Positions 33,917-46,429 of a stretch of 64,000 nt of DNA are shown here, piece after piece; position 1 is the first letter of the stretch, and every line of letters begins with the position of its first letter. The notes beneath the pieces are model-generated. The model was not told where the DNA came from. It was given only the letters and a program-made list of their open reading frames with translations, and did no database searches. Made by a program: the position numbers and the translations under genes. The stretch comes from Macrotis lagotis (lineage: Eukaryota; Chordata; Mammalia; Peramelemorphia; Peramelidae): NCBI RefSeq assembly GCF_037893015.1, contig NC_133666.1, forward strand, positions 560,428,541-560,492,540, given 5' to 3'.

Positions 33917-34347
33917 CCTCCCTTTCTTCTCCCCTCCCCTCCCCTCCTCTCCTCTCCCCTCCCCCTCCCCCCCTCCCCTCCCTTCCCCTCCCTTCCCCTC
34001 CCTCTCCCCTCCCCTCCCCTCCCCCCTCCCCTCCCTTCCCCTCCCTTCCCCTCCTCTCCCCTCCCCTCCCCCTCCCCTCTCCCCTCCCCTCCCCTCCTCT
34101 CCCCTCCTCTCCCCTCCCCTCCTCTCCCCTCCTCTCCCCTCCTCTCCTCTCCCCTCCCCTCCTCTCCCCCTCCCCTCCCTCTCCTCTCCTCTCCCCTCCT
34201 CTCCCCTCCCCTCCTCTCCTCTCCTCTCCTCTCCTCTCCTCTCCTCTCCTCTCCCCTCCTCTCCCCTCCCCTCCCCTCCCCTCCCCCTCCCCTCCTCTCC
34301 TCTCCTCTCCTCTCCTCTCCTTCTCTCTCTTTTCTTCCTTTCTTTCT
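33917..34347 (+). repeat. (CCCCT/CCTCT)n polypyrimidine tract, about 430 bases
   Basis: Almost uninterrupted C and T in five-base steps, CCCCT in the first half and CTCCT more often in the second. The minus strand is (AGGGG)n. Two long plus frames across it encode only Ser/Pro/Leu repeats and are not genes. Confidence 0.97.
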
Positions 34348-34349
34348 CG

Positions 34350-35055
34350 GTTCTCTGTTAGTTACTCAGAATTCCAGAAGTCATGGAGAATCATATTTCT
34401 CACTTCTTGCCAGAAAGGTCATTGATTATGGGTGCATCACAATTACATACATTATCAGATATGACCAATGTATAGATTTGCCTTATGTGACAATATATAC
34501 TTGTTTAAGGAAAGGACTTTTATTTGGGGCAGGTGAAGGAAAGTTGGGGAAGTAGTGATAGGGATACTAAAAAAAAGGAAGAAAAGAGTGTTAATCATTA
34601 AAAAATTCAAAACAAACCCACCATAATAAAGTATAAAAGGAAGCCTAGGCAGTCAGGGCATGATTGGAATTACTTTGAAGTACACAATAACTATAAAACC
34701 CCAATCAGTATATAGTGCAGATTCACAGTTTCACATCTCCCTTTTTCTTCTCTGAATAAGGAAATGGTCCTGTTTGTTCATAAAGTGATTAATATAAACA
34801 TAGGCTTTACAAAAGCACCATAAATACTTCATCTTCCATGAATCATGTGGTAGTTATTACATAACTCTCTAATTGTGTATGTTACATAATTTATTATACT
34901 TCTCTGTATTAGACTATTAGATTAAAGTTTTTTTGAGGGTAGGAGCTATGATATATATATATATATATATGTACATATATATATATATTTTAGTTTTGTT
35001 GATGTATATCACTATACACATTAATAGATTACTGATTCCCTGAGTGGTATCTGTA
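34350..35055. other. Unassigned, with (TA)n
   Basis: (TA)n at about 34950-34988; nothing else recognised. Confidence 0.4.
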
Positions 35056-36060
35056 TCTGGTAAAAAAAAAAAAAGTAAAAGGATTAAGCAAAACAATACA
35101 ACGACCTCATGGAAAAATGCCTGCAACATTCCACATCCCTAGTACCCACTCCAAACTTTATCTAAACTTAAAAAAAATTGTTGTTTTTTTTACTCCCCAA
35201 CTCATTATATTAAAAAAGGAAAAGAAATTCCTTATAAAAATATGTATAGTAAGGAAAAAAATTGTATCATTGACATATAAAAAAATAGACTTCATGTTTT
35301 ATGCTAAAACTGTCATCTCTTTGTCAGGATGTGAATTGAATGTAATTATGGATTACCATTGTTATGATCATAGTTCTTATATCTTTGAAAGTTCTTTGGA
35401 TTTATAGTATAGTTATTATGTACATTGTTTGCCTAGTTCTGTTCATTTCTTTTTTATCAGTTTACAAAAGCATTCAAAATAGTTTGTAATTTTAATATTA
35501 TAGTATAAATCATTCTTCTGGTTCTGCTTATTTCATTCAGCCTCAGTTCATATAAATCATTCCATGTCTCTTTGAAATTTTCTTTCCTCATTTCTAATAA
35601 TACAGCAGCATTTCATCATATTCCTTTACCTTACCTTATTCAGTCATTCCTCAAGTGATGGGTACACTTTTTATTTCCATTTTTTTAAACACCACAAAAA
35701 AGAGTTCCTACAAACATTTTTACATGTATAGGGCTTCTTCCTATTTCTTTAATCACTGTTGGATATAGGTCTAGCAGTGGCATAACTGAATTAAAGTGAA
35801 TAGTTTAGTAACTTTTTGAGTTTAATTTTAAATTGTTTTCCAGAATGGTTGGACCTCTTCATAATGTCCACCAAGAGTGCATCAATATGTCTATTTTCCC
35901 AAAGCCTCTCCGAAATTTTATTTTTTTTCAATTTTACCAATTTGATGAGTGTAAAGTAGAAGCTCAAATTTGCTTTATTTTGTGTTGCTTCAATTATTGA
36001 TTTGAAATATTTTATAAAATGACTTTAGTTTGCTTGAATTTCTTCCTTTGGGACTCTCTT

Positions 36061-36099
36061 TTTTTTTTTGCAAGGCAAATAGGGTTAAGTGGCTTGCCC
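36061..36099 (-). mobile_element. 39-base SINE stub with perfect TSD
   Basis: Only T10, GCAAGG, CAAATAGGGTTAAGTGG and CTTGCCC remain: the last ~30 bases of the SINE plus A tail, on the minus strand. Flanks CCTTTGGGACTCTCTT at 36045-36060 and 36100-36115 match exactly over 16 bases. A severely 5'-truncated insertion within an L1 fragment. Confidence 0.93.
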
Positions 36100-36579
36100 C
36101 CTTTGGGACTCTCTTGTTGATATCTTTTGACCATTTATTAATTGGGGATGAATACTAATTTTAGAAATTTGAATCAGTTTTTTATGCATCTTGAAAACTA
36201 GACCTTTTTCAGAGAAATTTGTTGGAAAGATTTTTTCCTAATTATTAACCTTTAAATCTTAATTTTATTAGATTTATTTAGATAAAAATTTTTAAATTTT
36301 ATGTCATCAAAATTATATATCTTCAGTAGTCCTATCTATCCTTTATTTGGTCATGGACTTTTCTTGTAACCATATATCTGAAGATAATTTTTGCTAAGTT
36401 TCTCCAATTTGTTTATGATACGACCATTTGGATCTATGTGACAATTGCAGTTTATCATGATACAAGATGTAATATATTGATCTAAATATTATTTCTTCCA
36501 TGTTGATATCCAATTTTCCCAGCAGTATTTGTCAAATACTGAGTCATCATCCCAGTAGCTGTGATCTTTGTGTTTTTTG

Positions 36580-36903
36580 AATAATGATGTTTGTCCTTCC
36601 CTCTTGAAGAAGATCATAACATCAGGGAGGTGATGCCCTGACAAACAAATGAATTGGATTTCAGTGAGGGGATGCTGTGCTAAATCACCAACTTCACTTT
36701 CTACTCTGGAACCATCTGGGTTCAGTGGCCTGATATGAATCAGGACAGCTGGAGATGGCCCTAGATGTGTGGCAATCAGTGTTAAGTGATTGGCTCAAGG
36801 TCACATAGCTAGTAAGTATCAAATGTCTGAGGCTAGATTCCAGTTCCTGTCCTTCTAACTCCGAGGTCAGTGCTCTACCTATTGAACTACCTACCCCTAC
36901 CAT
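36580..36903 (-). mobile_element. SINE with RTE-like LINE tail, minus, inside L1
   Basis: Aligns by eye over its whole length with 9960-10270 (tail ATGATGTTTGTCCTTCCCTC; head CAGTGCTCTACCTATTGAACTACC). It splits the antisense L1 at 35060-37340. Confidence 0.82.
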
Positions 36904-37344
36904 CTAGCTTCCCTTTATTGAATAGTAGGATACTAAATACATTTTTTCTTACATGTTGTAAAGGAAATCTTATTCCACTGATTGATCACTCAGGTTTTTT
37001 TTTAACTAACATCAAATTGTTTTGAGAATTATTGCTTTATAATATAATTTGAGAGCCAGACCCAGTAGCACCACTTCCTTTGATTATTTCCCTTGTAATT
37101 CTTGACGTTTTTGCCTTTTTCATTATTTTTTAATTCTGTAATGTAAATTCTTTGACAATTTTATTGGTATTGCATTTGAATAAATAAATTGATTTAGGTA
37201 GCGTTGTGCTATTTTATTATGTTGACTCATCCTATTCATGAGCAATGAATATTCTTTTCCAATGTTTAAATCTATTTGTTTCTATAGACAGTAATTTGTA
37301 CTTAAGTTAATAAAGTTCTTGTATGAGCCTTGCTTGGTAAATAA

Positions 37345-38560
37345 GTAAGCCTAATCTTCATATTTCCTCATTCTGCCTCTTCCCCATGATCTAGAATAGG
37401 AAATGCTTAATAAATATGTATTGCTTTTGAATTGGCAGAAGCTCTTGGCCACAGCCATCAGTCAGTAACCACTTTTTAAAAAATTATTTTTCTTTATTGT
37501 CTAATTGAGTAAGTGTCATTTGCCCCTAGAATTTCTCCAAAAAGTATAAATCAGGACTAGAACAGATTCAGAGAATTTGATCTGATTTCCCGGCTATCCT
37601 ACAGGGCATCTATAATCTGGGTAAAAGGACAATTTTAGAGGTCCAGAGGACCACAAAGAAGAAGTTGGTTCTGGAGTCTTTTTTGGAATTCTTGACCCTA
37701 CACAGGGTTGTTTGGAACTAAGATTTAACTTAATTAATTAAAACTTGAACCTTTCTCAGGTCAGTACCATGGTAGTTTGGGTTTGCTATTAGAATGAAAT
37801 GAGACTTTGCTATGTCATTCAACAATTACTAACAAAATTAGATTTACTTAATAATAGCAGAAGGACATTCAACAGGATATATACATTAAGAATTGTTCAA
37901 GTTGATTAAGCTGAGTGAAATTCCCTTACCTGTTATGCCCATTCTGGTCTGCTAGCCAAGCATTCCTAGAACTCCTAGTGACTGTGTTAATCTTAGACAA
38001 CAAGTGATAGCAACAATCAGAGTCTGTAGTTCCCTAGTCTAACCAAGTCTCGAGGATATTTTCAATACTTTAAAGAAAAACTAAGATACTTTGGATGGGG
38101 TACCCTTTCTGGGTTTCTGAATCTGAATCCTTGACATGATTTTGTAAGTTCTAAGCAATTAGCTAGGTGATAGCAAAAATTCTTCACCTCCATCTACACA
38201 TTCTTCACCTAAATCAGGCTACCAAATTATTTATTATTCCCTGAGAAACCTGAGTTATCCATACTATGATTAATTCCAAGAAGAATTATTTAAAACTTAT
38301 ATGCCTGAGGCTTAGAGGTAGCTTGATTTCACTATCCTGCCTACCTTTGGTGTCCAATATGCTTTACCTGGATTTCTTTGTGATCCTTGTCTAACTTCTC
38401 TTTCTAGTGGCCTAGCCTGTTTCCTGTTCTACATGATGCTTCATTTCACTTAAATCTCAGGTTCTGACTCCCTATTTATCTATGCTTTAATAGCATTATC
38501 TGATCCTACTTTAAATAAATAACCTTGTAGAACCCTTTGAGAATCCTACTATTCTTTCAA
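37345..38560. other. Unassigned
   Basis: No gene, RNA or confident repeat. Confidence 0.4.
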
Positions 38561-38860
38561 GTTTCAGCTCCTCAAGGTACTAACTCTCAAAAAAATCAAA
38601 AATCTTCCCTGTTGTCCCCAGCTATTAGGATTCTCTGTCTCCAATTATTCCAGAAACATTGTATTTGATTCTCCTTTTTATTCCCTAACTTATATTTACC
38701 TATTTATGTGTGCTTTTTACATTTCTCTCTCTGTCCACCCCAAATGGAACTTCCAAATAAAATATACTTGGGGGCTGGGAATGTTCTTTATTTTTGTCCT
38801 TGTCCCCAGTACATTGCACATGGTGTTCAATAGGATTATTGAATTGAATTAAATACTGTT
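38560..38860 (+). repeat. L2-like 3' remnant
   Basis: CCTTTTTATTCCCTAACTTATATTTACC..TTGTCCTTGTCCCCAGTACATTGCACATGGTG..AATTGAATTGAATT-type ending. Confidence 0.5.
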
Positions 38861-39599
38861 GCTCCATGCAATTTTGATTGCTGACTCAATGACTGGTCTT
38901 TAGGTCTACCCCAATCCTATACTGTCTCTCTTGCCTTTTGCTCCAGTATCTTGACTTAACTCTCTCAGATGTGGTTTCTAACCCTGAGTCTCTCCTAAAC
39001 TCCGAGAAGCTATCCTGGGTCTTAACAATTGCAAAGGGTTATTATACCTATCCAGAGATAAAGGGAGAGGAAAAACAAGAAGCACAGAAAAGACTGTGGC
39101 ATTTCTTTGACGCAATTTATTTACTATTAATGTTTTGAACTGTGTGTTTGTCAAAATAGGTGGATGGGTTCCAAAGCCTGAACAAAAAAAGGTCATCTTA
39201 CATTAAGCATTGATGGCTCTGAGCCAGTTTTGGAAGGGACAAAGGAAGAACAATTATACCCATCATCAAATATCATTTGCCAACATGCTTATAAAGCTGT
39301 GGCAATGACACAACTACTGAACTTAGATATAGTGAGGATTCTGATGTTTCCCATCAATCAATATATATTGAGTATTCACGGTGCATTAGGCATTGTGCTG
39401 GCTTCTGGGAATACTCAGACAAAAAAAAAATTAAATCATCCTTGAGGGAATCATTACATAATCTTCTGCAAGAAATGTAAGCACAGTGGTATCAGTTTAC
39501 CTGCTTACTAAATGGATTCTGACATGTCTCTTAGGATTGACAAATAATGATCATAATTACTAGTCAACCTGGCCCACATGCTCTTTCCCTGAGCTTGAT

Positions 39600-40000
39600 G
39601 GTTCTAGTTTAATTAGGACTTTTCGACTTTCTACTAATAAATTCTGTACAAAAACTCCTTCCTCTTAAATGCTCTTGTACTGACCCCTGTGCCTTCCATG
39701 TCTGGAATATACTCCCTTTTTACCTCTATTTCTTAGAATCTCTGGCTGCCATCAAGAGCTGGCTGATATAACAATAGGAAATCTATTCTAATCCTCCTAA
39801 TTATTAGTGTCTTCCTCCTCCTCAAATAATTTGCTTAACTGTCTAGTTATTTCAGACTTCTAGTCAAATATAAACTCCCTGAGGACAAGAACTACTTTTT
39901 AATTTTTTTGTCTTTTTAATCCCTAACAGAGCCCCCTGAATTTAGTGAATATTTAATGAATACGTATCGAATTGAATTGAGTTGTTAAATTGGTATTTGT
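39600..40000 (+). repeat. L2 3' remnant
   Basis: CCCCTGTGCCTTCCATGTCTGGAATATACTCCC..CTTAGAATCTCTGGCTGCC..AAACTCCCTGAGGACAAGAACTAC..AATATTTAATGAATACG. Confidence 0.75.
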
Positions 40001-40174
40001 TAATGGCAAATATCAGAGTGCTCTGTGAAGTCCCAACATCTGGGTTATTCCAAGTATCAATGAAATGAAATTGAAACAAATTCCCCACATATAATGCTTA
40101 TCAATGCTATACACTCATTTCTAAAATTGTCTGTGGAAAACTCATTGGTACAACATAAAACTTTGTCATATCTA

Positions 40175-40400
40175 CTAGTTAGTCAATCAATCAGGAAGCA
40201 TTTATTGAGCATGGTATATAAATATGCTGTAGAGGTCAGAAAAATATAAATCATGGTTACATGGCCTTCAAGTCAAGGGTATGAAGAATGAGATAGTCTC
40301 TGCCTTCAGGGTATTTATGAACTGGTAATGAGAATACAAAACAACTGGTGGGGAAAGAACTATAGAACAATACAAGGCAATATACCATAAGTGCTAAATT
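40175..40400 (+). repeat. Old L3-like remnant
   Basis: CAATCAGGAAGCATTTATTGAGC..CTCTGCCTTCAGGGTATTTATGAAC. A similar start lies at 39350-39450. Confidence 0.55.
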
Positions 40401-40429
40401 GTCTAACAGTTTAGAAAAGGGAAAATCAG

Positions 40430-40685
40430 AAGAAGTTGGTGGCACATTGGTTAGGACATGGGCCTAGACTCAGGAAAACCTGGCTTCAAATCCAACCTCA
40501 GACAGTTATTAGCTTGTAATCTTAAAAAAGTAGCTTAACCTCTCTTCCCTTCAGTTTCCTCATGTAAACATGGGGATAATAATAGCACCTATCTCAACAG
40601 GATTTTTAAAAGGATCAAATTGATAATATGTGTAAAGTAATTAGCACAGTGTCTGGCTGGCACTCTATAAAGGCTAATCCCTTTC
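40430..40685 (+). repeat. MIR-type SINE
   Basis: AAGTTGGTGGCACATTGGTTAGGACATGG..CTTCAAATCCAACCTCAGACAG..CAGTTTCCTCATGTAAACATGGGG. Confidence 0.8.
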
Positions 40686-40689
40686 CCCA

Positions 40690-40943
40690 CTGTTATCTGA
40701 TATAATCAGGGAAGCATCCATGGAAGATGTTGAAAATTTATCTGCATTAATTGATGGGAAAATAATTTGGATGGGGAAAGGAGCGAGGTCATTTCAGTAG
40801 GGAAGTCAAAACAAGATACAGAGAAAGTGATGAATAATGGATTATTTGGAGAGAATTATTGTAGATAAAGCTACAGATTATAGAAGGTCTTGAAAGCAAC
40901 CAAAAGATTTTTCAAAATGATGTCTAATGGGCTTTTTGTGAAG
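40690..40943 (+). repeat. Old L3-like remnant
   Basis: GGAAGCATCCATGGAAGATGTTG..GAAGGTCTTGAAAGCAACCAAAAG; truncated at the SINE that follows. Confidence 0.4.
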
Positions 40944-40958
40944 GAAAGATTGGAATTT

Positions 40959-41107
40959 TTTAAAGGTTTTTTGCAAGGCAAATGGGGTTAAGTGGCTTGC
41001 CCAAAGGCCACACAACTAGGTAATTGTGTCTGAGGCCAAGATTTGAACTTAGGTACTGCTGACTCCAGGGCCAGTGCTCTATTAACTGCATCACCTAGCC
41101 ACCCCTT
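40959..41107 (-). mobile_element. SINE, same family, minus, TSD
   Basis: Flanked by GAAAGATTGGAATTT (40944-40958) and GAAAGATCAGAATTT (41108-41122). Confidence 0.92.
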
Positions 41108-41719
41108 GAAAGATCAGAATTTCAAAACACATATGATACTTAGGGGAAATAGCATTGAGGTAGCATTTGAGATGTTGAGAGAAACCCTGATGTATAACAG
41201 CTACATTTTTTGGTGAAAATAAACTAAAGACTGTGATTTTGGAAATTGAGAATGTTGAGAAATTTGGATGTCAGGGCATTTTAAGAGGGCAGAGTTTGGG
41301 TTGGAGAAGGCAGTCAGTTAGGTATTGAAAGAAAGCTTGATAAAACTTTACTTTGGGACAGAAGGTCCAACCAAAAATTCTAGAATTTTTATTTCCTTTT
41401 TCCATTTCCTTTCCCACATCTAACTCAAAACCCAGGGATTCTGTAGTTTTAAATTCCATGTTTATTCAAATCATCACTAGGTATAACTTGAATAATTTTC
41501 CCATTTGTTAGACAGGGGCTTACACTCTCTTAACAATGCTTTTGACACTCTAGGATTTCCTTCATACTATGCTGAGGCATTAGATTAGGGCTTTGCTGTA
41601 GCAATCCAGAATTGTAGCCAACTCTTTAACTATTGGCCAAGAACCAACTCAGCTAAATTCAGATACTCATTACTAGGTTCGCTGAAGGTTAAAGAATTTT
41701 TTTGGCTGCAGTACCTCTC

Positions 41720-41935
41720 AAAGCATATCTAGTACAGAAGTTCTTAACCCAGCATCTGTGAACCTTTTATATAATATATATTTTGACAATTATATTTGAA
41801 TAGAGTAATTTTAAATTCCATTTATGTTGTTTTATGCATTTAAAACATTTTTTGTAGAGTCCATTGGTTTCACCAGGTTGCCAAGGGTCCATAACCTACA
41901 AAAAAAATTTAAAAATCTGTGTTCTAATAAATTGT
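41720..41935. mobile_element. hAT-type DNA transposon remnant
   Basis: AAGTTCTTAACCCAGCATCTGTGAACC ... GTAGAGTCCATTGGTTTCACCAGG ... GGTCCATAACC, matching the layout of old mammalian elements starting GGTTCTTAACC. Confidence 0.4.
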
Positions 41936-41939
41936 AGAG

Positions 41940-42540
41940 AGATTGGACACCCACATCAGTGAAATCATGGATCCTTTAAGTATTGAGTTAAATATTCCTC
42001 CTAATATGTCCATTCATTTTTCATTGACATGATTGTAATCTTCTGTTCCCAAGTTTTAGTGCCTTACTGATGAAATCAGTTTTGAGCAGGTTGAAATAAT
42101 GAGAGAGAGAGAAAGAAATAGAGTTAGGTCAAAGGAGATTATGGTCAATAAACCTAGAAGAGAATACATTCTCCTTGGAAATTAAGTGTTCAGTGATTTG
42201 TACAAGAGACAGTAAAGAGTTACAGCTTCATTCTATGTATTATCAAAATGATTGGTTAGGACTAAACTCATCTCTGTCAACATCTGATAACTGTAAGATA
42301 TATTTTTTTAATGTTCAAACTCATCACAAATATTAAAAATTAAGAAATTACTATCTTCTTGCATAATCTCACAATATTTAACTGTTCATCCATTTTTATT
42401 GATCAAATACTCATCCAATGTCTGTACTTGCAAAACCCCTGCTCCTACTTCTATGTCACTGAAAAAATAGCAAGTGATGATAGACATATTAGAAGGAATA
42501 TTTGATTTGGCAGAGGGGATTATAAACACAAAACAACCAA
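41940..42540. other. Unassigned
   Basis: No recognised feature. Confidence 0.35.
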
Positions 42541-42544
42541 AGAA

Positions 42545-42800
42545 TAAGGCAGTCTATGACAGTTGCCTCACAAGGACAGAGTGGGCCTGAAGTCAGGAAG
42601 TCTTGAATTCAATTCAATTCTGCTCCCAGACATTTATAAATTATGTGATCCTGAACAAGTCATTTAACCTAAGTTTACCTCAGTTTCTTCATCTAATATC
42701 TTCCAGGATTGTTGAGAGGATCAAATGAGATAATATTTGTGAAATGTTTAGCACAGTGCACATCACAGACTTTATATAAATGCAGGCTATTATTATTAAA
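42545..42800 (+). repeat. MIR-type SINE
   Basis: GACAGAGTGGGCCTGAAGTCAGGAAGTC..ATCCTGAACAAGTCATTTAACC..GAGAGGATCAAATGAGATAATATTTG..GCACAGTGC. Confidence 0.85.
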
Positions 42801-42804
42801 TCTC

Positions 42805-43415
42805 CAAGAAAAATCAAGGTAAAGTTAATCCCTTGAATTTAATACATCTCATAGGTTGAGAGGCTAAGCTGTTTTCTCTCCAAGGCTAGGATTAGGAACC
42901 TGAGTATTAAAACTTTCCTCTTGGTTCATAGTGGTGAGAGGTCAAGACAGTCACATTCTAGGCAATGTTTCTCTGCTTAGGATACCTTTATCTCTTAGCT
43001 CCATTGTACTCTGTCCTTTCCTCTGGAAGCAGGGGAAATGAAGGAGAAAGCTGAGCCTATGACTAAAAACACCCATTTATAAGCCAACGTAAAGGAATGA
43101 CTCCTCTTGCAAAAGCCTGAGCCAACCAATTATGGCTAATTGCTGAAATCTGTCTTCCAGAAGGCACTAAAGGTATGTCCATGCCCTCTCTGGGCAGATA
43201 CAATCAAAAGTCCCAGACCAGGTCTTATCACTCTATAAGCTCATCAAATTTATTTGGGAACTCCCTTAATCAATCTCTTATTCTCAGATACTTTTCTTCC
43301 AAACATTTTCTGAGGAGGTTAGGATAAGTATTATCATTTTCCAAATAACAAATAAGCAAAAATTAACCATTGAATGAAAGTGGCAGGATAGTGCATGCTG
43401 AGTCTGTCTTCCATT
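42805..43415. other. Unassigned
   Basis: No gene or repeat family recognised. Confidence 0.35.
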
Positions 43416-43432
43416 GATTTTCACCCTTTGTT

Positions 43433-43593
43433 GTTTATTTTTTTAGGTTTTTGCAAGGCAAATGGGGTTAAGTGGCTTGCCCAAGGCCACACAGTTAGGT
43501 AATTATTAAGTGTCTGAGACTGGATTTGAACCCAGGTGCTCCTGACTCCAGGGCTGGTGCTCTATCCACTATGCCACCTAGCCGCCCCATTTC
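43433..43593 (-). mobile_element. SINE, same family, minus, TSD
   Basis: Flanked by TTTCACCCTTTGTT at 43419-43432 and 43594-43607, perfect over 14 bases. Confidence 0.95.
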
Positions 43594-43609
43594 TTTCACC
43601 CTTTGTTAA

Positions 43610-44440
43610 ACCCTTTTCACCTTGATGCTCTACTGATTCCTCATATCCTAATATGATATGCTTATTAAGCTAATATGGAGTAATAGAAAGGAGCCATGTG
43701 AGATCATGTGGAACTAAGGGAGAGGGCAGCATAGATAAGGCAAGAAAGCTGTAGGTGCTCTACCCTGGAAAGGAAGCAATGTCCCTCTTCCCATATTACT
43801 TACTACCTTGGCCATAATCAGCTGACCACAGGTCAAGCTTCAGGAAAAACTGTAATCATTTATTCATCAGGGAAATAGCATGATGAAAGCAGGATGACTG
43901 TCAACTATATAAAGGACACATATAGGAGGGAAAACACTGAAGTCTGGAAGATTACTGAGTATAATTTTGCATTTTGGTGCTTATTCTCCTCCTGAAGTAT
44001 ATGTGCCACAAGATTGGGGATTGTGTCTTATCTGAACTGTTTATCATTGACCAGCTTTCCTAATGAGGAGATCAGAGTAGTGACCCTGGAATAGCATAAG
44101 TACAGTGGAAAAAACTCCAATAGAAAGCCCAAGGGATGCAAGCATTTTCATACTCTCAGTCAGTTCTCCCAAGGAACTGACAATTACCTGTATGCTGAGG
44201 CAAAAGTGGAAAGCATCTAGGTGCCCTAATTCCCTGTAACTGCTACTAAGGCTCTCCCACAATTCACATTGCATCCTCCTCTGAAAGCTCTTGCATTATC
44301 AATAACACATGAACAGCTAAGAGTCCCCCCTATGGCCAAAGGTGAGCTTCTTCCAGGTTTTATGTGGCTTCAGGTAGTCCTGTGAAGGAGAAAGTCTGGT
44401 TCATTACTACTGGTTGTTGGCCATAATTGCTGCTTTTCTT
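43610..44440. other. Unassigned
   Basis: Short frames only; nothing recognised. Confidence 0.35.
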
Positions 44441-44444
44441 CCTT

Positions 44445-44610
44445 GCAACTTTTGTCTTGCCATTGGACTTTGATGACTCTGGAGGAGAGAGTGTGAGGCT
44501 GATAACTCTTTCTTTCCCACTCATATCCAATTCATGGACTTTAAAGCCATTTTATGAGCAAGTCAAGATAGCATCTTCAATGGTTCTTTTTAAGAACAAA
44601 GAATAAACAA
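44445..44610 (+). mobile_element. SINE with RTE-like LINE tail
   Basis: TTGTCTTGCCATTGGACTTTG, GATGACTCTGGAGGAGAGAG and a tail AAGTCAAGATAGCATCTTC..GTTCTTTTTAAGAACAAAGAATAAACAA. Pairs with 7340-7530. Confidence 0.75.
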
Positions 44611-44614
44611 TAAA

Positions 44615-45335
44615 CAATAGAGTTCTACCTGGTTAAAAAAATTAGCATGCTTGACTAAATCAAAATGAATTTTTTTATTTGTAATTTATGCAAATTTGAT
44701 TCTCTTTGCAATACTGGTAGCATGAAATAGATGTGCAAATCAGATGCCTGCCAAATACCTGATACCAAGCAATGGGGTTTAAAGGAAATTTCCATTGTGA
44801 GTAGGTTAAAGTGAAATTCATTAAAACTTGCAAAAATAATCATTTTTGATACATTTTCAATGAGGGCAATTATCAATAAGAGTCTTTTATCTCTCTCTGC
44901 CAGTTTTTGAGGTTTTTCTCTTCCCTAGGGGAAAGAAAAATACTTATGGTCTCTTTGTTTCTATTCTTTGTTTCAGCATAGAAGAAATGCAAGAAGGAAA
45001 GCATCACCAAAGCCTACATTTCAGCATGCCAGATTCAGTTTTAATTTTTTCAAATTTTAATTTTCCTAATTTTTTTCTTTTTCTACTCTTTAACCTGTGA
45101 TTTCATCAGCACAGGGAACTGACAGAGAATCGATTGACACAAATTGACAATTTCTCTGTTAATTTATAGTTTAGAGCCAGGGTGGGGTATCATCCAGCTG
45201 TCAGGTCATTTGGTCTGTAGCAACTGCAGGTGGGACTCAAAATTCAATAAATCTAGGAATTTTTTAGGGGTGAATTAATTAAACATTTGTCCAAATATAG
45301 CAGATAAATAATGTCATGTATATTCAAATGACCTT
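44615..45335. other. Unassigned
   Basis: AT-rich; no recognised feature. Confidence 0.35.
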
Positions 45336-45339
45336 TAGC

Positions 45340-45500
45340 AGAAAAAAGGTTCTCCACCCCAGTATAGAGGATCAGTTGACACTGAGGAGTTAAATAAATT
45401 GTCCAGTGATGACACAGCTTTCATTTTTCAGAGGCAGAACCTGAAGCCAGGTCTTCCTATTTCCAAGGCTAACTTCAAGGCAATGAGGTCATTCTTTCTC
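45340..45500 (-). repeat. MIR-type SINE, minus, decayed
   Basis: CACTGAGGAGTTAAATAAATTGTCC..GACACAGCTTTC..GAAGCCAGGTCTTCCTATTTCC. Confidence 0.5.
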
Positions 45501-45593
45501 TCATACTTTCATGTGGTTCTCAAGTCATTCTAAGATTAAGAACCCTCTGATTCCATGGGAATGTATAGCAGAATCTATTTTATAAATGTGGAA

Positions 45594-45744
45594 GGGGCGG
45601 CTAAGGTGGCGCAGTGGATAAGGGACCAGCCCTGGAGTCAGGAGTACCTGGGTTCAAATCCGGTCTCAGACACTTAATAATTACCTAGCTGTGTGGCCTT
45701 GGGCAAGCCACTTAACCCCATTTGCCTTGCCAAAAACCTAAAAA
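45594..45744 (+). mobile_element. SINE, same family, TSD
   Basis: Flanked by AAATGTGGAA at 45584-45593 and 45745-45754. Keeps CpG sites (GGGGCGGCTAAGGTGGCGC), suggesting a young copy. Confidence 0.95.
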
Positions 45745-45755
45745 AAATGTGGAAA

Positions 45756-46425
45756 AAGTTGTCTATATTTGGGAAGTCATGCTGCTGAATTCTAGCTCCT
45801 CTAGTATCAAGGGAGAAATGTAATTTGTTACAGATAGATGATGCTTTAAAGAGCTAATGATGATCTAAAATATTTTTTATTAATTATAACAAAAGTAGAG
45901 AATTTCATGTTTTAATGGCACATATATCCTGAGTATGATATAACTTCTATTCATCAAATTAAATGTTTGATACAAGTAATGACACTATTCCAAATGATTT
46001 CTGGTTAGCTTTCATACAGAGATTCCTAAAATCATCATCTATATTTATTTCTATAATTTCATTTTGCATAAAATTCCAGCAATGAGAGAAAAGAAGTTCC
46101 ATCATAATTATTCTTTCAAGCAGATCCTTGGGTGGTGATATCCGGTGTTCTTCTAGATAAGCATTTGACTGAGCTGGAGGTACAGTATTTTGGGTTCCTT
46201 TCTTTTGTCTTTTTTAACCTTTGAACAGAAGAAGAGGAATATACTGTAACATACTCCTTCACACAGCAAACACTGAGCCCATCTTCTGTCAGTGAGAAAG
46301 TCAAACCTAGCAAATCAGTAGGAGAGATAAGAATGGCTGCTTTTTTCTCTTTTTTAATGAGGAAATTGTTGTTTAAATTATTAAGAGAGAAATCCTCTGA
46401 ATTAAACATTCTCTCTTACAATAAA
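45756..46425. other. Unassigned
   Basis: A 97-codon minus frame (46409-46116) is not recognised; no other feature. Confidence 0.35.
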
Positions 46426-46429
46426 GATA

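Larger units (their letters stand above)
35060..37340 (-). mobile_element. L1 3' segment, minus, with two SINE insertions
   Basis: Antisense L1 3' UTR and ORF2 end. Plus-strand landmarks are GGTTCTGCTTATTTCATTCAG, CAGTCATTCCTCAAGTGATGGG, GTTTTCCAGAATGGTTGGA and CCATTTATTAATTGGGGATG; the reverse complements match 62600-63200 of the full-length L1. After the SINE at 36580-36903 it resumes with ATTGCTTTATAATATAATTTGAGAGCC. 5'-truncated near 37340. Older than the L1 at 56877. Confidence 0.85.

Noticed and set aside
33861-34425. Two overlapping plus frames of 166 and 184 codons, the longest in that region
   Set aside because: They translate the (CCCCT)n tract into Ser/Pro/Leu repeats; open only because the repeat lacks stops.
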